Numbered from the stretch's first letter, positions 45,280-55,068 are shown. The stretch is 64,000 nt of DNA from Streptomyces ortus (GCF_026341275.1 NZ_JAIFZO010000001.1:263910-327909); one strand, 5' to 3'. The notes: generated from the sequence alone by a model not told the origin. Translations and numbers: made by a program.

Positions 45280-46902
45280 GTGAAGCGCCGGACGGCAAGG
45301 AAGCCGGACCGGACGCACGACGCCATTCCCATGCCTGCGGAGCCGTGTCCGCGGGTCCACGGGCTCAAGGTGTTGTCGACGCGAATCGGGGGCGGGCGGC
45401 CGACGGTGAAGAAGATGTTCATGGCTCCGGACCCGGGCCTGGTACGGCTGCGGATCTCGCTGCGCGCGGTGCTCGGCATCGGTCTCGCGGTGACCCTGTC
45501 GGAGTGCGCCGGACTGTCGCTGCCCGCCTCGATCACCGGGGGCCTCGCCGCGCTCCTCGCGCTGTTCACGGTCGGGGACGCGACCGTGCGGGGCCAGGCG
45601 CTCACCACCGCCCTGCTGCCCGCCGTCGGCTTCCCCGTACTCGCCCTCGCGGCGTTCCTGCACGCGGTACCGACCGTCCGGGACGCCGTCTGGCTGGCCG
45701 TCGTCCTCGGCGGGGTGTACGCCCGCCGCTGGGGCCCCCGTGGTCACGCGCTCGGCATCTTCGCGTTCATGACCTTCTTCATCACCCAGTTCCTGCACGC
45801 GGTCCCGGACCAGCTTCCCCAGCTGTACGCGGCGATGACCCTGTCGCTGGCCGCGTCCTCGGCGGTGCGGTTCGGCGCGTGGTGCATCGAGCGGCGCATC
45901 CCGGCACCGGTCGCGCCCGCCCCGCCCACCGGCCGCGGCCTCGCCCGGCCGACCACCCGCCAGGCCTTCCAGGCGACGGCCGCCTGCGCGTTCGCGATCG
46001 CCGCGGGCCAGGTCCTGTCGCACGAACGCTGGTACTGGGCCGTCGGCACCGCCTGGTGGATCTTCGTCAACACGTCCTCGCGCGGCGAGACCCTGGTGCG
46101 GGGCTTCCGCAGGGTCCTGGGCACCGTCATCGGTATCGCCGTCGGCCTGGTGATCGCGGTCCCGTTGGACGGAGCCGCCGCTCCTACCGCGGGCCTCGTC
46201 GCGCTCTGCGTGTTCGGCATCTTCTACGCGGCGGCGGTGTCCTACACGTGGATGATGCTGGCGGTGACGGTGATGGCGGGCCTGCTGTACGGCCTGCTGG
46301 GAGTACTCGATCCGGGGCTGCTCCTGCTGCGCGTGCTGGAGACGGGTGCGGGGGCGCTCGGCGCGGTGCTCGCCGTCCTGCTGGTGCTGCCGGTGACCAC
46401 GCATGCCACCACCGAGGCGTGGATCGAGCGCGCGCTGCACTGCGTCCACGCCTGCACCTCCGAGGCCGCCGCGCGCCTGGCCGGCTCCCCGTCCGCCGAC
46501 CCGGCCCGGCACGTCGCCGAACTGGAGGCGCTGCTGGGCCGGGTGCGGCTCTCGCTGGCCCCGCTGGTCCATCCGCTCGCCCCGCTGCGGGCCCGCCGGG
46601 GGAGGGCCCGGCAGGTCATCGAACTGCTCGACCGGTGCGCCCGGGAGGTGCGCGGCCTGGCGTCGGTCGCCGCGGATCCCGATGCCTCCCACGACGCGAG
46701 GCTCGCCGCCGCCTGTCGGCGGGTCGAAGCGGCCGTCGAGGCCCTGACCGGGCCCGCCGCGGCACGCGAGGGGAGCCAGGTGCCCGTCGCCGCGGCGCAC
46801 CCTGCCGGGGGCGCGCAGGCCCTGACGCATCTGCACGGTCTGGAACAGGCGCTGAAGGCGCTCGCCGTCCCCCTGCGGAGCCGCAGCGTTCCCCTCGCCT
46901 GA
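45280..46902 (+). CDS. FUSC family membrane protein (putative aromatic acid/efflux transporter)
   Basis: Up to 540 residues. Two blocks of closely spaced membrane helices (about residues 65-190 and 225-375), the repeat plan of FUSC/YccS/ALMT-like exporters, with W-W-IFVNTSSRGETLVRGFRRVLGT marking the second repeat, and a soluble helical C-terminus. No ribosome site precedes the GTG at 45280; GTG 45406 or ATG 45415/45421 lie just before the conserved APDPGLVRLRISLRAVLG and may be the true start. The role is inferred from fold only. Confidence 0.8.
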   Translation: MKRRTARKPDRTHDAIPMPAEPCPRVHGLKVLSTRIGGGRPTVKKMFMAPDPGLVRLRISLRAVLGIGLAVTLSECAGLSLPASITGGLAALLALFTVGDATVRGQALTTALLPAVGFPVLALAAFLHAVPTVRDAVWLAVVLGGVYARRWGPRGHALGIFAFMTFFITQFLHAVPDQLPQLYAAMTLSLAASSAVRFGAWCIERRIPAPVAPAPPTGRGLARPTTRQAFQATAACAFAIAAGQVLSHERWYWAVGTAWWIFVNTSSRGETLVRGFRRVLGTVIGIAVGLVIAVPLDGAAAPTAGLVALCVFGIFYAAAVSYTWMMLAVTVMAGLLYGLLGVLDPGLLLLRVLETGAGALGAVLAVLLVLPVTTHATTEAWIERALHCVHACTSEAAARLAGSPSADPARHVAELEALLGRVRLSLAPLVHPLAPLRARRGRARQVIELLDRCAREVRGLASVAADPDASHDARLAAACRRVEAAVEALTGPAAAREGSQVPVAAAHPAGGAQALTHLHGLEQALKALAVPLRSRSVPLA

Positions 46903-47048
46903 CGACTCGCCTGACGACGTTCCGCCCCCGCACAGGGTCGCCTCGGCAAGGCGCGCGGGCGTTTCGGGCCGTCCCGCCGTTTGGTCTAGGCCATTCGCTG
47001 CTACGGTCGCCCTCAGGAACCAATGGACTGGCACCGAGAGGGGACGCA

Positions 47049-48092
47049 GTGACGGACGGCGGCGGACGGCGGCGACGGGCGTACATCGGCTCCTTCACGG
47101 CGGCGGGAGGCCTCGGCGTGCTCACCGCCGCCGTGGACGGGGACACCGGAGCGCTGACGCTGCTGAGTGCCGTGGACAGCGTCCCCGACCCCTCGTACCT
47201 GGCGCTGTCGCCCGGCGGGGACATGCTCTACGCGGTGAGCGAGACCACACAGGGCGCGGTCGCCGCGTACCGGGTGAAGGGCGACGAGCCCTCGCTCGCC
47301 GGGCCGCCGGTGCGGGTCGGCGGCAGCGGGCCCACGCATCTGAGCCTCTTCGACGGCCATGTCCTGACCGCCAACTACGGCTCCGGCAGCGTCAGCGCCC
47401 TGCCCGTGCGCCACGACGGAAGCCTCGGCGCCGTCTCCGCCGTGCTGCGGCACGAGGGCGCGGGACCGCACACCCAGCGTCAGCAGGGCCCGCACGCGCA
47501 CCACGTCCAGCCCGATCCGAGCCGCCGGTGGGTGGTGAGCGTCGACCTCGGGACCGACTCGGTCCGGGTGTGCGCACTGCGCGACGGCACGCTCGCGCTG
47601 CACCGCGAGATCGCGCTGCGGCCCGGTTCGGGCCCCCGGCACCTGGCGTTCCACCCGGACGGCGAACGCGCCTACGTCCTCAACGAACTCTCGCCGACCG
47701 TCACCGCCTGCCGCTGGGACGCCGTCGAAGGCGCGCTCAGGCCGGTGGGGGAGACCTCCGTGCTGTCCGGCCTCCCGGACGGCGACGCCTACCCGTCCGG
47801 CATCGTCGTGTCGCCCGACGGCCGCTTCGTGTGGACCGCCACACGCGGCCAGGACATCGTCTCCGTGCTCGCGCCCGGCGCACCCGACGAGGGCCTGAAC
47901 CTGGTCGCCACGGTCCCCTGCGGCGGCGTCTGGCCGCGCGCCCTGGCCCTGGACCCGACGGGCCGCTTCCTGTACGTGGCCAACGAGCGCTCGGGACATG
48001 TCGCGTGGTTCTCGGTGGACCCCGAGACGGGCATCCCCCGGCGCGGCGGGTCGGTCAAGGCACCCGCGGCGTCCTGCGTGGTGCTCGACTGA
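47049..48092 (+). CDS. Lactonase family beta-propeller protein (Pgl/YbhE-like)
   Basis: 347 residues. Seven-bladed propeller with repeated YLALSPGGDMLYAV, HHVQPDPSRRWVVSVDLG, RHLAFHPDGERAYVLNEL and ALALDPTGRFLYVANE. These are 6-phosphogluconolactonase (YbhE-type) signatures; cytoplasmic, no signal peptide. Likely lactone hydrolysis, exact substrate open. GTG start with GAGAGGGGA 6 bases upstream. A strong terminator follows. Confidence 0.85.
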   Translation: MTDGGGRRRRAYIGSFTAAGGLGVLTAAVDGDTGALTLLSAVDSVPDPSYLALSPGGDMLYAVSETTQGAVAAYRVKGDEPSLAGPPVRVGGSGPTHLSLFDGHVLTANYGSGSVSALPVRHDGSLGAVSAVLRHEGAGPHTQRQQGPHAHHVQPDPSRRWVVSVDLGTDSVRVCALRDGTLALHREIALRPGSGPRHLAFHPDGERAYVLNELSPTVTACRWDAVEGALRPVGETSVLSGLPDGDAYPSGIVVSPDGRFVWTATRGQDIVSVLAPGAPDEGLNLVATVPCGGVWPRALALDPTGRFLYVANERSGHVAWFSVDPETGIPRRGGSVKAPAASCVVLD

Positions 48093-48144
48093 GCGTTGGG
48101 CCCAGGGGCCCGGGGCCGGTGATCGGCTCGCCGGAAGGCTCGGT

Positions 48145-48191
48145 AACCCCGAAGGGCCCGGCTCCAAAGACGGAGCGGGCCCTTCGGGGTT
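48145..48191. terminator. Bidirectional hairpin terminator
   Basis: Long stem AACCCCGAAGGGCCCG-GCTCC against GGAGC-GGGCCCTTCGGGGTT, with one bulged base and a short A-rich loop. Between the convergent lactonase and chelatase-like genes. Confidence 0.85.
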
Positions 48192-48222
48192 GGTGCCTGT
48201 GCGCGACGGCCCGGCCGGGCCG

Positions 48223-49146
48223 TCAGCGGACGGGTGCGCCCTGCGGCTGCGGCGGCGCGATACCGAGCGCCGACGTGTACTTGGCGAGCGCCAGCTTGCC
48301 GATCGCCGGATACGGGCCCAGCGCCTCGGCGGCGGAACAGCCCGCCTCCTTCGCGGCCTCGTCCAGCAGCCCCGGGTCGAGCTCGGGGCCGATCAGATAC
48401 GGGGCGAGCGCCAGCTGCTGGGAACCGGAGTTGCGCAGCTGCTCGGCGGTGGCCGCGATCGAGCCCTCCTCGTCCAGCGCCGCCGCCATCACGGGCACGG
48501 CGAGTCGCGCGGCGAGCAGCATGCCGGTGATCCCGGCCGCCTGCACGGCCTCGTCCCCGCCCACGGACGCCAGGATGATGCCGTCCGCGGCGGTCGCCAC
48601 GGTGAACAGCCTGGCCCGGTCGGCGCGCGCCAGGCCCGCCTCGGACAGGCGCACATGCAGCGCCTCGGCGAGCAGCGGATGCGGACCGAGCACATCCGTC
48701 AGCTCGGCCGCGACCCGGCTGTCCATGACGGCCTGGCGGACGCGGCGCAGCAGCGCGTTGTCCGGACCGGCGAGCAGCGGCACGACCACGGCGACGGGCC
48801 CGTCGGGCTCCACCGCGTCCACACCGGCCGCGCGGGCCTGCTCGAAGCGCTGCGCGCGCTCCTCGGAGGCGTGCGCGAGCACCGACTGGAGGGTGGGGAA
48901 CTCGGCGTCGTCCCCGTCGAGGTACCCGATCCTGGCGTCGAGGCCGGGCAGCTCGGAGCGCGCGATGCTCACGAGCTCCTCGACGAGGCTGCGGGTGGCG
49001 GCGCTGGGCGTGCCGGGCACCGCGAGGACGAGCGCGGGCGCGCCCTCGGGAGCCGCCAGTGGTTCCGGCCGGCGGTGCCGACCGGGCTGGCGGGGTCGCG
49101 GCATTCGTACTGGCAGGCCGGACGCGGGCCCAGTGGGGGAGCTCAT
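48223..49146 (-). CDS. Sirohydrochlorin chelatase (CbiX)-like protein
   Basis: 307 residues. Duplicated CbiX/SirB fold: first half LVLAVPGTPSAATRSLVEELV and VVVPLLAGPDNALLRRV, second half LAPYLIGPELDPGLLDEAAKEAG. In true chelatases the first motif is HG(S/T)xxP and the second ends with a catalytic His; here the first His is replaced (AVPGTPS), so metal insertion is uncertain. ATG at 49146. Could serve tetrapyrrole metabolism or be a non-catalytic relative. Confidence 0.7.
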   Translation of the reverse strand: MSSPTGPASGLPVRMPRPRQPGRHRRPEPLAAPEGAPALVLAVPGTPSAATRSLVEELVSIARSELPGLDARIGYLDGDDAEFPTLQSVLAHASEERAQRFEQARAAGVDAVEPDGPVAVVVPLLAGPDNALLRRVRQAVMDSRVAAELTDVLGPHPLLAEALHVRLSEAGLARADRARLFTVATAADGIILASVGGDEAVQAAGITGMLLAARLAVPVMAAALDEEGSIAATAEQLRNSGSQQLALAPYLIGPELDPGLLDEAAKEAGCSAAEALGPYPAIGKLALAKYTSALGIAPPQPQGAPVR

Positions 49147-49265
49147 GGCGCCGAATGTTACTGGTTTCCTGGGCTCCCCTGTTCGGGGAGGGTGCAGGTG
49201 AGCGGTATCCGTCCGGTTTTGTCTGATGAGTTACGCGCGGAGCGATCTCCCTGGTTATCTGTGGA

Positions 49266-50342
49266 TCACGGAGAGCGATCTTGCGAACGGTTGTCCGAGG
49301 CCTCCGTGGCGTCCGAGATGTCCCGTACGACGAACAGCATGCTGTCGTCGCGCGGCAGCGTGAGCCGGTCGTCGGCCAGCTCGACGGCGATGCCCACGGC
49401 CCCGTCGAGCGGGTCGCCCGCGGCCGGCACCTCCCGCACGTACGGCAGCCGCTCCGCAAGCGCGGCCCGCAGCGGTACGAGGAGGGGGTCGCCCATCCTG
49501 AACAGTCCGCCGGTGAGCGCGAGACGCACCTCGCCCGCCTTCTCAGCCCCTGTGGGCGACACGTCCGCCTCCGTGGGGCACACCGCGGCTGCCGAGTCGG
49601 CGATGTGCCGGGCCGCGGCGGCCAGGACGCCGGTCGCGGCCGGGTCGCCGCCTTCGGCGCAGGCGGCCACCTCGGGCGCGAAGGCCGCCAGCACGGCCGG
49701 CCGGTCGGGGCGCGGATAGAGCCGGCCCGGCACCGCCGGAGCGGAGCCGAACACCGCCTCCACGCGGGCCAGGAGGGGCAGCGATCCGCCGGGCCGCCCG
49801 TCGTAGGCGCGCAGGGCCGCGTCGAGGCCCGCCCGGCCGATCCAGGCCCCGCTACCGCTGTCGCCGAGCAGATGGCCCCAGCCGTCCGCCCTGCGCCACT
49901 CGCGCAGGTCGGTGCCGATCGCGATCATCCCCGTACCGGCGGCGACGACCGCGCCCACCCGCTGCCCCAGCGCGCCCGTGTAGGCCGCGACGGCGTCGGC
50001 GACCAAGGCCAGCCGCCGTACGCCGAGTTCGCGGGCGAGCGCCGACGGCAGCTCGGCGCGCAGCGAGTCACCCAAAGTGGTGAGGCCGGCGGCCCCGACG
50101 GTGACGGCCCGAAGCGTGCCGACCCCCGTGTCGGCCATCAACTGCCGGGCCATGGGCACCAGTTGCGCCAGCAGATGCCCGGCGTCGATGCCGCGCGGGC
50201 CGGTGCGCACCGGTTCCCCCGACGTCAGGGGGGCCGTGATCCGGCCCCCGTCGACAGCCAGGACGGCCCGCAGCCCCGACCCGCCGGAGTCCACCCCCAG
50301 GACTCCGGACCCGCCGCCCGCCCCACTGCCGGGACCCGTCAC
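49266..50342 (-). CDS. BadF/BadG-type ATPase, N-acetylglucosamine kinase-like
   Basis: 358 residues. ASKHA-fold kinase: [13 protein letters not shown] (phosphate 1), [17 protein letters not shown] (phosphate 2), [11 protein letters not shown] and a late LTGGLF. Family members phosphorylate N-acetylglucosamine or related amino sugars. The GTG start overlaps the ung stop (GTGA), so the two are translationally coupled. Confidence 0.82.
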   Translation of the reverse strand: MTGPGSGAGGGSGVLGVDSGGSGLRAVLAVDGGRITAPLTSGEPVRTGPRGIDAGHLLAQLVPMARQLMADTGVGTLRAVTVGAAGLTTLGDSLRAELPSALARELGVRRLALVADAVAAYTGALGQRVGAVVAAGTGMIAIGTDLREWRRADGWGHLLGDSGSGAWIGRAGLDAALRAYDGRPGGSLPLLARVEAVFGSAPAVPGRLYPRPDRPAVLAAFAPEVAACAEGGDPAATGVLAAAARHIADSAAAVCPTEADVSPTGAEKAGEVRLALTGGLFRMGDPLLVPLRAALAERLPYVREVPAAGDPLDGAVGIAVELADDRLTLPRDDSMLFVVRDISDATEASDNRSQDRSP

Positions 50343-51016
50343 GGCAGCCGCCAGTCCACCGGTTCGCCGCCCTGGCGGGCCAGCAGGTCGTTGGCCCGGC
50401 TGAAGGGCCGCGAGCCGAAGAAGCCGCGGTCCGCGGACATCGGCGACGGATGCGCGGACTCCACCGACGGCAGGTCGCCGAGGAGGGGGCGGGCATTGCG
50501 GGCGTCGCGCCCCCACAGGATCGACACCAGAGGTCTGCCCCGGGCGGCCAGGGCTCTGATCGCCTGTTCGGTGACCTCTTCCCAGCCCTTGCCGCGGTGT
50601 GCGGCCGGCTTGCGCGGGGCCGTGGTGAGCGCTCTGTTGAGCAACAGCACGCCCTGCCGGGTCCAGGGGGTCAGATCGCCGTTCGACGGCGGGGGCAGGC
50701 CCAGGTCGGTGCTCAGCTCCCGGTAGATGTTGATGAGGCTGCCGGGCAGCGGCCGCACCTCGGGGGCGACCGAGAACGACAGCCCCACGGCGTGTCCCGG
50801 AGTCGGATAGGGGTCCTGGCCGACGATGAGGACCCGGACGTCGTCGAAGGGCTGTTGGAAGGCGCGGAGTACGTTCGGACCCGCGGGCAGGTAGGTACGG
50901 CCCGCGGCGATCTCTGCGCGCAGGAAGTCCCCCATCTCCGTGATCCGTCCGGCCACCGGTTCGAGGGCTTTGGCCCAGCCGGGTTCGACGATCTCGTGCA
51001 ACGGTCGTGGTGCCAC
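50339..51016 (-). CDS. ung: Uracil-DNA glycosylase, family 1
   Basis: 225 residues. All UDG family 1 motifs are present: water-activating loop [17 protein letters not shown], Pro-rich loop [12 protein letters not shown], uracil-recognition LLLNRALTT and minor-groove loop [13 protein letters not shown]. Removes uracil from DNA. GTG start at 51016. Confidence 0.97.
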   Translation of the reverse strand: MAPRPLHEIVEPGWAKALEPVAGRITEMGDFLRAEIAAGRTYLPAGPNVLRAFQQPFDDVRVLIVGQDPYPTPGHAVGLSFSVAPEVRPLPGSLINIYRELSTDLGLPPPSNGDLTPWTRQGVLLLNRALTTAPRKPAAHRGKGWEEVTEQAIRALAARGRPLVSILWGRDARNARPLLGDLPSVESAHPSPMSADRGFFGSRPFSRANDLLARQGGEPVDWRLP

Positions 51017-51148
51017 GGCGTCACCCTACTGCCGTACACGGGCTGTCGATCAACCCGAGGCCCCCGCGCACCCCTCGGCGGCATGTGCGGTGCCACGGGC
51101 GGGCGTTGACGCCCGCCCGGGTGCGGGAGGCCGACCGTGTGTGCGCGC

Positions 51149-52234
51149 TCAATCGATCACCGCGGCCCGTACGCAGAGCACGTCCGGCAGATGGGACGCC
51201 AGCTGCTGCCAGGAGTCGCCGTCGTCGGCCGACGCGAACACCTCTCCGTTGCGGTTGCCGAAGTACACACCCGCCGGGTCCGCGCCGTCCGTGCACAGGG
51301 CGTCCCGCAGCACCGTGCCGTAGTGGTCCCCCCGCGGCAGCCCCGCGGCCAGCGGCTCCCAGCTCTTGCCCGCGTCCGCCGTGCGGAAGACACGACATCG
51401 GCGGTCGGCCGGGACCCGGTCGGAGTCGGCGTTGATGGGGAACACGTACGCGGTGTCGCCGCGGTGGGGGTGCGCGGCCACGGCGAAGCCGAACGTGGAC
51501 GGCAGGCCCTCGCCGATGTCCGTCCAGTGCGCCCCCGCGTCGTCGCTGCGGTACACCCCCCAGTGGTTCTGCAGATAGAGCCGGTCGGCTGTGGCCGCGT
51601 CCTGTGCGACCTTGTGGACGCACTGGCCGAACTCCGGGTCCGGGTCGGGCAGGAACACCGCCGAGACCCCCGAGTTGGACGGCGCCCAGCTCTGCCCGCC
51701 GTCCGCCGTACGGAAGACGCCTGCCGTGGAGACGGCGACCGTCACCGCCCCCGGATCACGGGCGTCCGTCAGGATCGTGTGCAGCCCCTCACCACCGCCG
51801 CCCGGCACCCACCGCGAGCGGGTGGGGTGCTCCCAGAGCGGGCGGACGAGCTCGAAGGACTCGCCGCGGTCCGCCGAGCGGTACAGCGCGGCGGGCTCCG
51901 TGCCCGCGTACACCACGTCCGGCTCGGCCGCCGCCGGGTGCAGCTGCCAGACGCGCTCCAGCGAAGCACCCGTGTCCTGGGGGAACTTGACGGCCGCCTT
52001 GGCCGGTTCGGTCCAGGTGCGCCCCAGGTCGTCGGAGTGGAACACCGACGGGCCCCAGTGCGCGCTGTCACCTCCCACGAGCAGTCTCGGCACGTCACGA
52101 CGGGTGTCGATGGCGACCGAATAGACCGCCTGGGCGTTGAAGTACGGGCTGTCGTCGAACTCCCACGCGCCGCCGCGCCGCCGCCCGACGAACAGTCCTT
52201 TGCGCGTGCCAACCGTGAGCAGAACCTCGGTCAT
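51149..52234 (-). CDS. WD40/YVTN/BNR-like repeat (sialidase-superfamily) protein
   Basis: 361 residues. Propeller with Asp-box-like repeats: VFHSDDLGRTWTEP, LYRSADRGESFELV, VFRTADGGQSWAPS, VYRSDDAGAHWTDI, VFRTADAGKSWEPL and VFASADDGDSWQQL (S/T-x-D-x-G-x-x-W/F). The Arg triad of true sialidases is not evident and there is no signal peptide, so sialidase activity is unlikely. ATG with GGAGGT 7-8 bases upstream. Function unknown. Confidence 0.82.
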   Translation of the reverse strand: MTEVLLTVGTRKGLFVGRRRGGAWEFDDSPYFNAQAVYSVAIDTRRDVPRLLVGGDSAHWGPSVFHSDDLGRTWTEPAKAAVKFPQDTGASLERVWQLHPAAAEPDVVYAGTEPAALYRSADRGESFELVRPLWEHPTRSRWVPGGGGEGLHTILTDARDPGAVTVAVSTAGVFRTADGGQSWAPSNSGVSAVFLPDPDPEFGQCVHKVAQDAATADRLYLQNHWGVYRSDDAGAHWTDIGEGLPSTFGFAVAAHPHRGDTAYVFPINADSDRVPADRRCRVFRTADAGKSWEPLAAGLPRGDHYGTVLRDALCTDGADPAGVYFGNRNGEVFASADDGDSWQQLASHLPDVLCVRAAVID

Positions 52235-52446
52235 GCCGATCCACCTCCGGACGTCGTTGTCTCAGCTGTCGGCCAGTCTGCACCCCACCACTGACAGTCA
52301 CCCCTGGACGGCATATCGGTGCAGGTCAGGGCGATTCCCAGGACGGGGGGCGGCGCGGCGGCGAAGGGGCGCGGATCCCGTGAGCAACCGGGCGGCCTCT
52401 CCCGTATGGGAGGGGGTCAGGTGTGCGCGTGCGGAGAGGGGCCCCG

Positions 52447-53016
52447 ATGGCGGCGGTGCGTGGTCCGAGGGCGTTGCTGTGGCGATGGTGGCCCAATCCG
52501 CTGCGGCGGCGCAGCGACCGGATCGAGGCCTGGACCCTGCTCACCGTCTGGCTCCTCGCCCTCCTCGCGGGGACGCCGGCGGGTCTGTGGGCGACCCGGT
52601 CGGTCGAGCTCGGTCTCGCGCGCGAGCGTGCCGAATGGCGTCCGGTGACCGCGCTGCTCACCGAGCGCGCGCCCGGCACGGCCTCCGGTTCCGAGCGGGT
52701 GTGGGCCGAGGTCCGCTGGTCCGTCGCGGACGGGCGCGCCCACCGGGGGCAGACCCGGGTCGAACCGGGCAGTGCGGCGGGGGCCCCGGTCACCGTGTGG
52801 ACCGACCCCCAGGGGCGCATGGTCACCAGGCCCCCCACGGAGGCCCAGGCGAGCCTGCGGGCGGGACTGATCGGCATCCTGGTGGGGACGAGCGCGGCGC
52901 TCGTGCCCCTCGCGGGCGGGCGGCTGGTCTCGGAGCGCCTGCAGCGGCGGCGGCTGGAGCAGTGGGACACGGAATGGGAGCGGGTCGGCCCCCAGTGGAG
53001 GTGGAAGACCGGCTGA
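52447..53016 (+). CDS. Rv1733c-like two-helix membrane protein
   Basis: 189 residues. Two hydrophobic segments (AWTLLTVWLLALLAGTPAGLW and LRAGLIGILVGTSAALVPLA) flank an exported beta-rich region with VWAEVRWSVADG and VTVWTDPQGRMV. This matches the plan of the Rv1733c family. ATG at 52447 with GGAGAGG upstream; a GTG at 52423 is possible. Function unknown. Confidence 0.72.
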   Translation: MAAVRGPRALLWRWWPNPLRRRSDRIEAWTLLTVWLLALLAGTPAGLWATRSVELGLARERAEWRPVTALLTERAPGTASGSERVWAEVRWSVADGRAHRGQTRVEPGSAAGAPVTVWTDPQGRMVTRPPTEAQASLRAGLIGILVGTSAALVPLAGGRLVSERLQRRRLEQWDTEWERVGPQWRWKTG

Positions 53017-53116
53017 AGCGGCGCCGCCTGTCACAGATCCGGCCCCGGCCCCGTCACCTTGGGGAAGACGTCCGCATCCGACGGACGACAACGGACGACA
53101 CCGGAAAGGTCGCAGC

Positions 53117-53863
53117 ATGAAGATCGTAGTGATCGGCGGTACCGGGCTCATCGGCTCGAAACTGGTGGACAGGCTCCGGGCGGACGGCCACGACGCCGTC
53201 CCGGCCTCCCCGAAGACCGGCGTCGACAGCGTCACCGGCAAGGGCCTCGACGACGCGCTGAAGGGCGCTCAGGTCGTCGTGGACGTGTCGAACTCACCCT
53301 CCTTCGAGGACAGCGCCGTGCTGGAGTTCTTCCGTACGTCCACGGGCAACCTGCTGGCGGCCGAGGCCGAGGCGGGCGTCGGACACCACGTCGCCCTGTC
53401 GGTCGTGGGCAGCGACGCCCTGCCCGCTTCGGGCTACCTGCGCGCCAAGGTCGTCCAGGAGGAGCTGATCAAGGGGTCCGGGATCGCGTACTCGATCGTG
53501 CGTGCCACGCAGTTCTTCGAGTTCGTGAAGGGCATCGCGGCCGGGTCCACCGAGGGCGACACGGTCCGGCTGCCCTCCTCGCTCCTCCAGCCCCTCGCCT
53601 CCGACGACGTGGTCGCGGCCGTCGCCCGGGTCGCCGTGGCGGCTCCGCTGAACGGCACCACCGAGGTGGCGGGCCCCGAGGAGCTGCGCCTCGACGAGTT
53701 CGTCCGCACGGGCCTGGCGGCCGAGAAGGACCCGCGCGAGGTCGTCACCGACGAGTCCGTGGGCTACTTCGGCGCGCACGTCCAGGGGCGCGAGCTGCTG
53801 CCGGGCCCCGGGGCCCACCTCGCCGGGACCCGCTTCGCGGACTGGCTCGCCGGCCGCCGGTAG
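53117..53863 (+). CDS. NAD(P)-binding (NmrA/atypical SDR) protein
   Basis: 248 residues. N-terminal Rossmann motif VVIGGTGLIGSKLVDRL (GGTGxxG), VVDVSNSP, YLRAKVVQEELIKGSGIAYSIVRATQFFEF. These features fit NmrA-like/atypical SDRs that bind NAD(P) for redox sensing or quinone-type reduction. ATG with GGAAAGG 6-8 bases upstream. Confidence 0.85.
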   Translation: MKIVVIGGTGLIGSKLVDRLRADGHDAVPASPKTGVDSVTGKGLDDALKGAQVVVDVSNSPSFEDSAVLEFFRTSTGNLLAAEAEAGVGHHVALSVVGSDALPASGYLRAKVVQEELIKGSGIAYSIVRATQFFEFVKGIAAGSTEGDTVRLPSSLLQPLASDDVVAAVARVAVAAPLNGTTEVAGPEELRLDEFVRTGLAAEKDPREVVTDESVGYFGAHVQGRELLPGPGAHLAGTRFADWLAGRR

Positions 53864-53899
53864 CCCCCGACCGGGGGCGGGCCGGGGGGGCGGACCCCG

Positions 53900-54979
53900 T
53901 CAGACCGAACGGTGGTACTGGTCCGGTACGTGCACGGAGTCCCCGAGTTCGCGGGCCGCGTGCCTGGCCCACGAGGGATTGCGCAGCAGCTCCCGGCCGA
54001 GCAGCACGGCGTCCGCCTCACCGTTGGCGAGGATCTTCTCGGCCTGCTCGACCTCGGTGATGAGACCGACCGCGGCGACCGCCATGGAGGTCTCGTTCCT
54101 GATGCGTGCGGCGAAGGGGACCTGGTAGCCGGGCCCGACCGGGATGCGTACCCCGGACGCGTTGCCGCCCGTGGACACGTCGACCAGGTCGACACCGTGG
54201 GCGGTCAGCTCGGCGGCGAGGCGGACCGTGTCGTCGGCCGTCCAGCCGTTCTCCTCCAGCCAGTCGGTGGCCGAGATACGGAAGAACAGGGGCTTGTCGG
54301 CGGGCCACACCTCACGCACGGCGTCGGTGACCTCGAGGGCGAAACGCACCCGGTTCTCGAACGAGCCGCCGTAGGTGTCCGTGCGCCGGTTGGAGTGCGG
54401 CGAGAGGAATTCGCCGATCAGGTAGCCGTGCGCGCCGTGGATCTCGGCGATCTCGAAGCCGGCGTCCAGCGCGCGCCGCGCGGCGTCGGCGAACTGGCCG
54501 ACGACCTCGCGGATGCCGTCCGTCGTCAGTTCGGTCGGCACCGGGTGGGTCTCGTCGAAGGCGAGGGGGCTCGGGGCGACCGCCTGCCAGCCGTACGCGT
54601 CGGGTCCGACCGGCGCGCCGCCCGTCCAGGGGCGGTCCGTGGAGGCCTTGCGGCCGGCGTGCGCGAGCTGGATCGCGGGAACCGTGCCCTGCGACACCAG
54701 GAAGCGCGTGATCCGCCGGAACGCCTCGACCTGGGTGTCGTTCCAGATCCCCAGGTCGTACGGTGAGATCCGGCCCTCGGCGCTGACCGCGGTGGCCTCG
54801 ACGATGATCAGTCCCGCTCCGCCGGCGGCCCGCGCCCCGTAGTGCTGGAGGTGCCAGTCGTTCGGCGCGCCGACCTCGGGGCCCTCCGGCGCGGCCGAGT
54901 ACTGGCACATCGGCGGCATCCAGACCCGGTTCGGGACGGTCAGCTCGCGCAGGGTGTAGGGCTCGAACAGGGCGCTCAC
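53900..54979 (-). CDS. NADH:flavin oxidoreductase, Old Yellow Enzyme family (YqjM-like)
   Basis: 359 residues. FMN barrel with PNRVWMPPMCQYSA (the Cys of the YqjM subclass), QLAHAGRKAS, EIHGAHGYLIGEFLSPHSN (His-Gly-Ala-His active-site pair), NRRTDTYGGSFENRVRF and a late LLGRELLRNP. Reduces activated alkenes with NADPH. GTG start at 54979 with GGAG nearby. Divergent from an ArsR-type gene, with two matching operators between them. Confidence 0.93.
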   Translation of the reverse strand: MSALFEPYTLRELTVPNRVWMPPMCQYSAAPEGPEVGAPNDWHLQHYGARAAGGAGLIIVEATAVSAEGRISPYDLGIWNDTQVEAFRRITRFLVSQGTVPAIQLAHAGRKASTDRPWTGGAPVGPDAYGWQAVAPSPLAFDETHPVPTELTTDGIREVVGQFADAARRALDAGFEIAEIHGAHGYLIGEFLSPHSNRRTDTYGGSFENRVRFALEVTDAVREVWPADKPLFFRISATDWLEENGWTADDTVRLAAELTAHGVDLVDVSTGGNASGVRIPVGPGYQVPFAARIRNETSMAVAAVGLITEVEQAEKILANGEADAVLLGRELLRNPSWARHAARELGDSVHVPDQYHRSV

Positions 54980-55018
54980 GGCGGACTCCGATCATGGTGG
55001 GGCCAAGTGGTCGACTCG

Positions 55019-55068
55019 TACGATAGACATCGTAGTACGGCGGATGTCAAACTACGAGAGTTCTCGTA
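55019..55068. promoter_or_regulatory. Two matching operators TACGA-N6-TCGTA
   Basis: TACGATAGACATCGTA (55019-55034) and TACGAGAGTTCTCGTA (55053-55068) are both perfect 16-bp inverted repeats in outer arms, sharing TACGA-N6-TCGTA, with centres 34 bases apart. They lie between the OYE and ArsR-type genes and probably bind the ArsR-type protein. Confidence 0.8.

Noticed and set aside
44817..47048. Long plus frame running into the lactonase gene from the Lrp/FUSC region
   Set aside because: The upstream part is antisense or out of frame to the Lrp and FUSC genes; the lactonase has its own GTG with a good ribosome site at 47049.
51149..52234. True sialidase
   Set aside because: Asp-box repeats are present but neither the Arg triad nor an export signal is evident.
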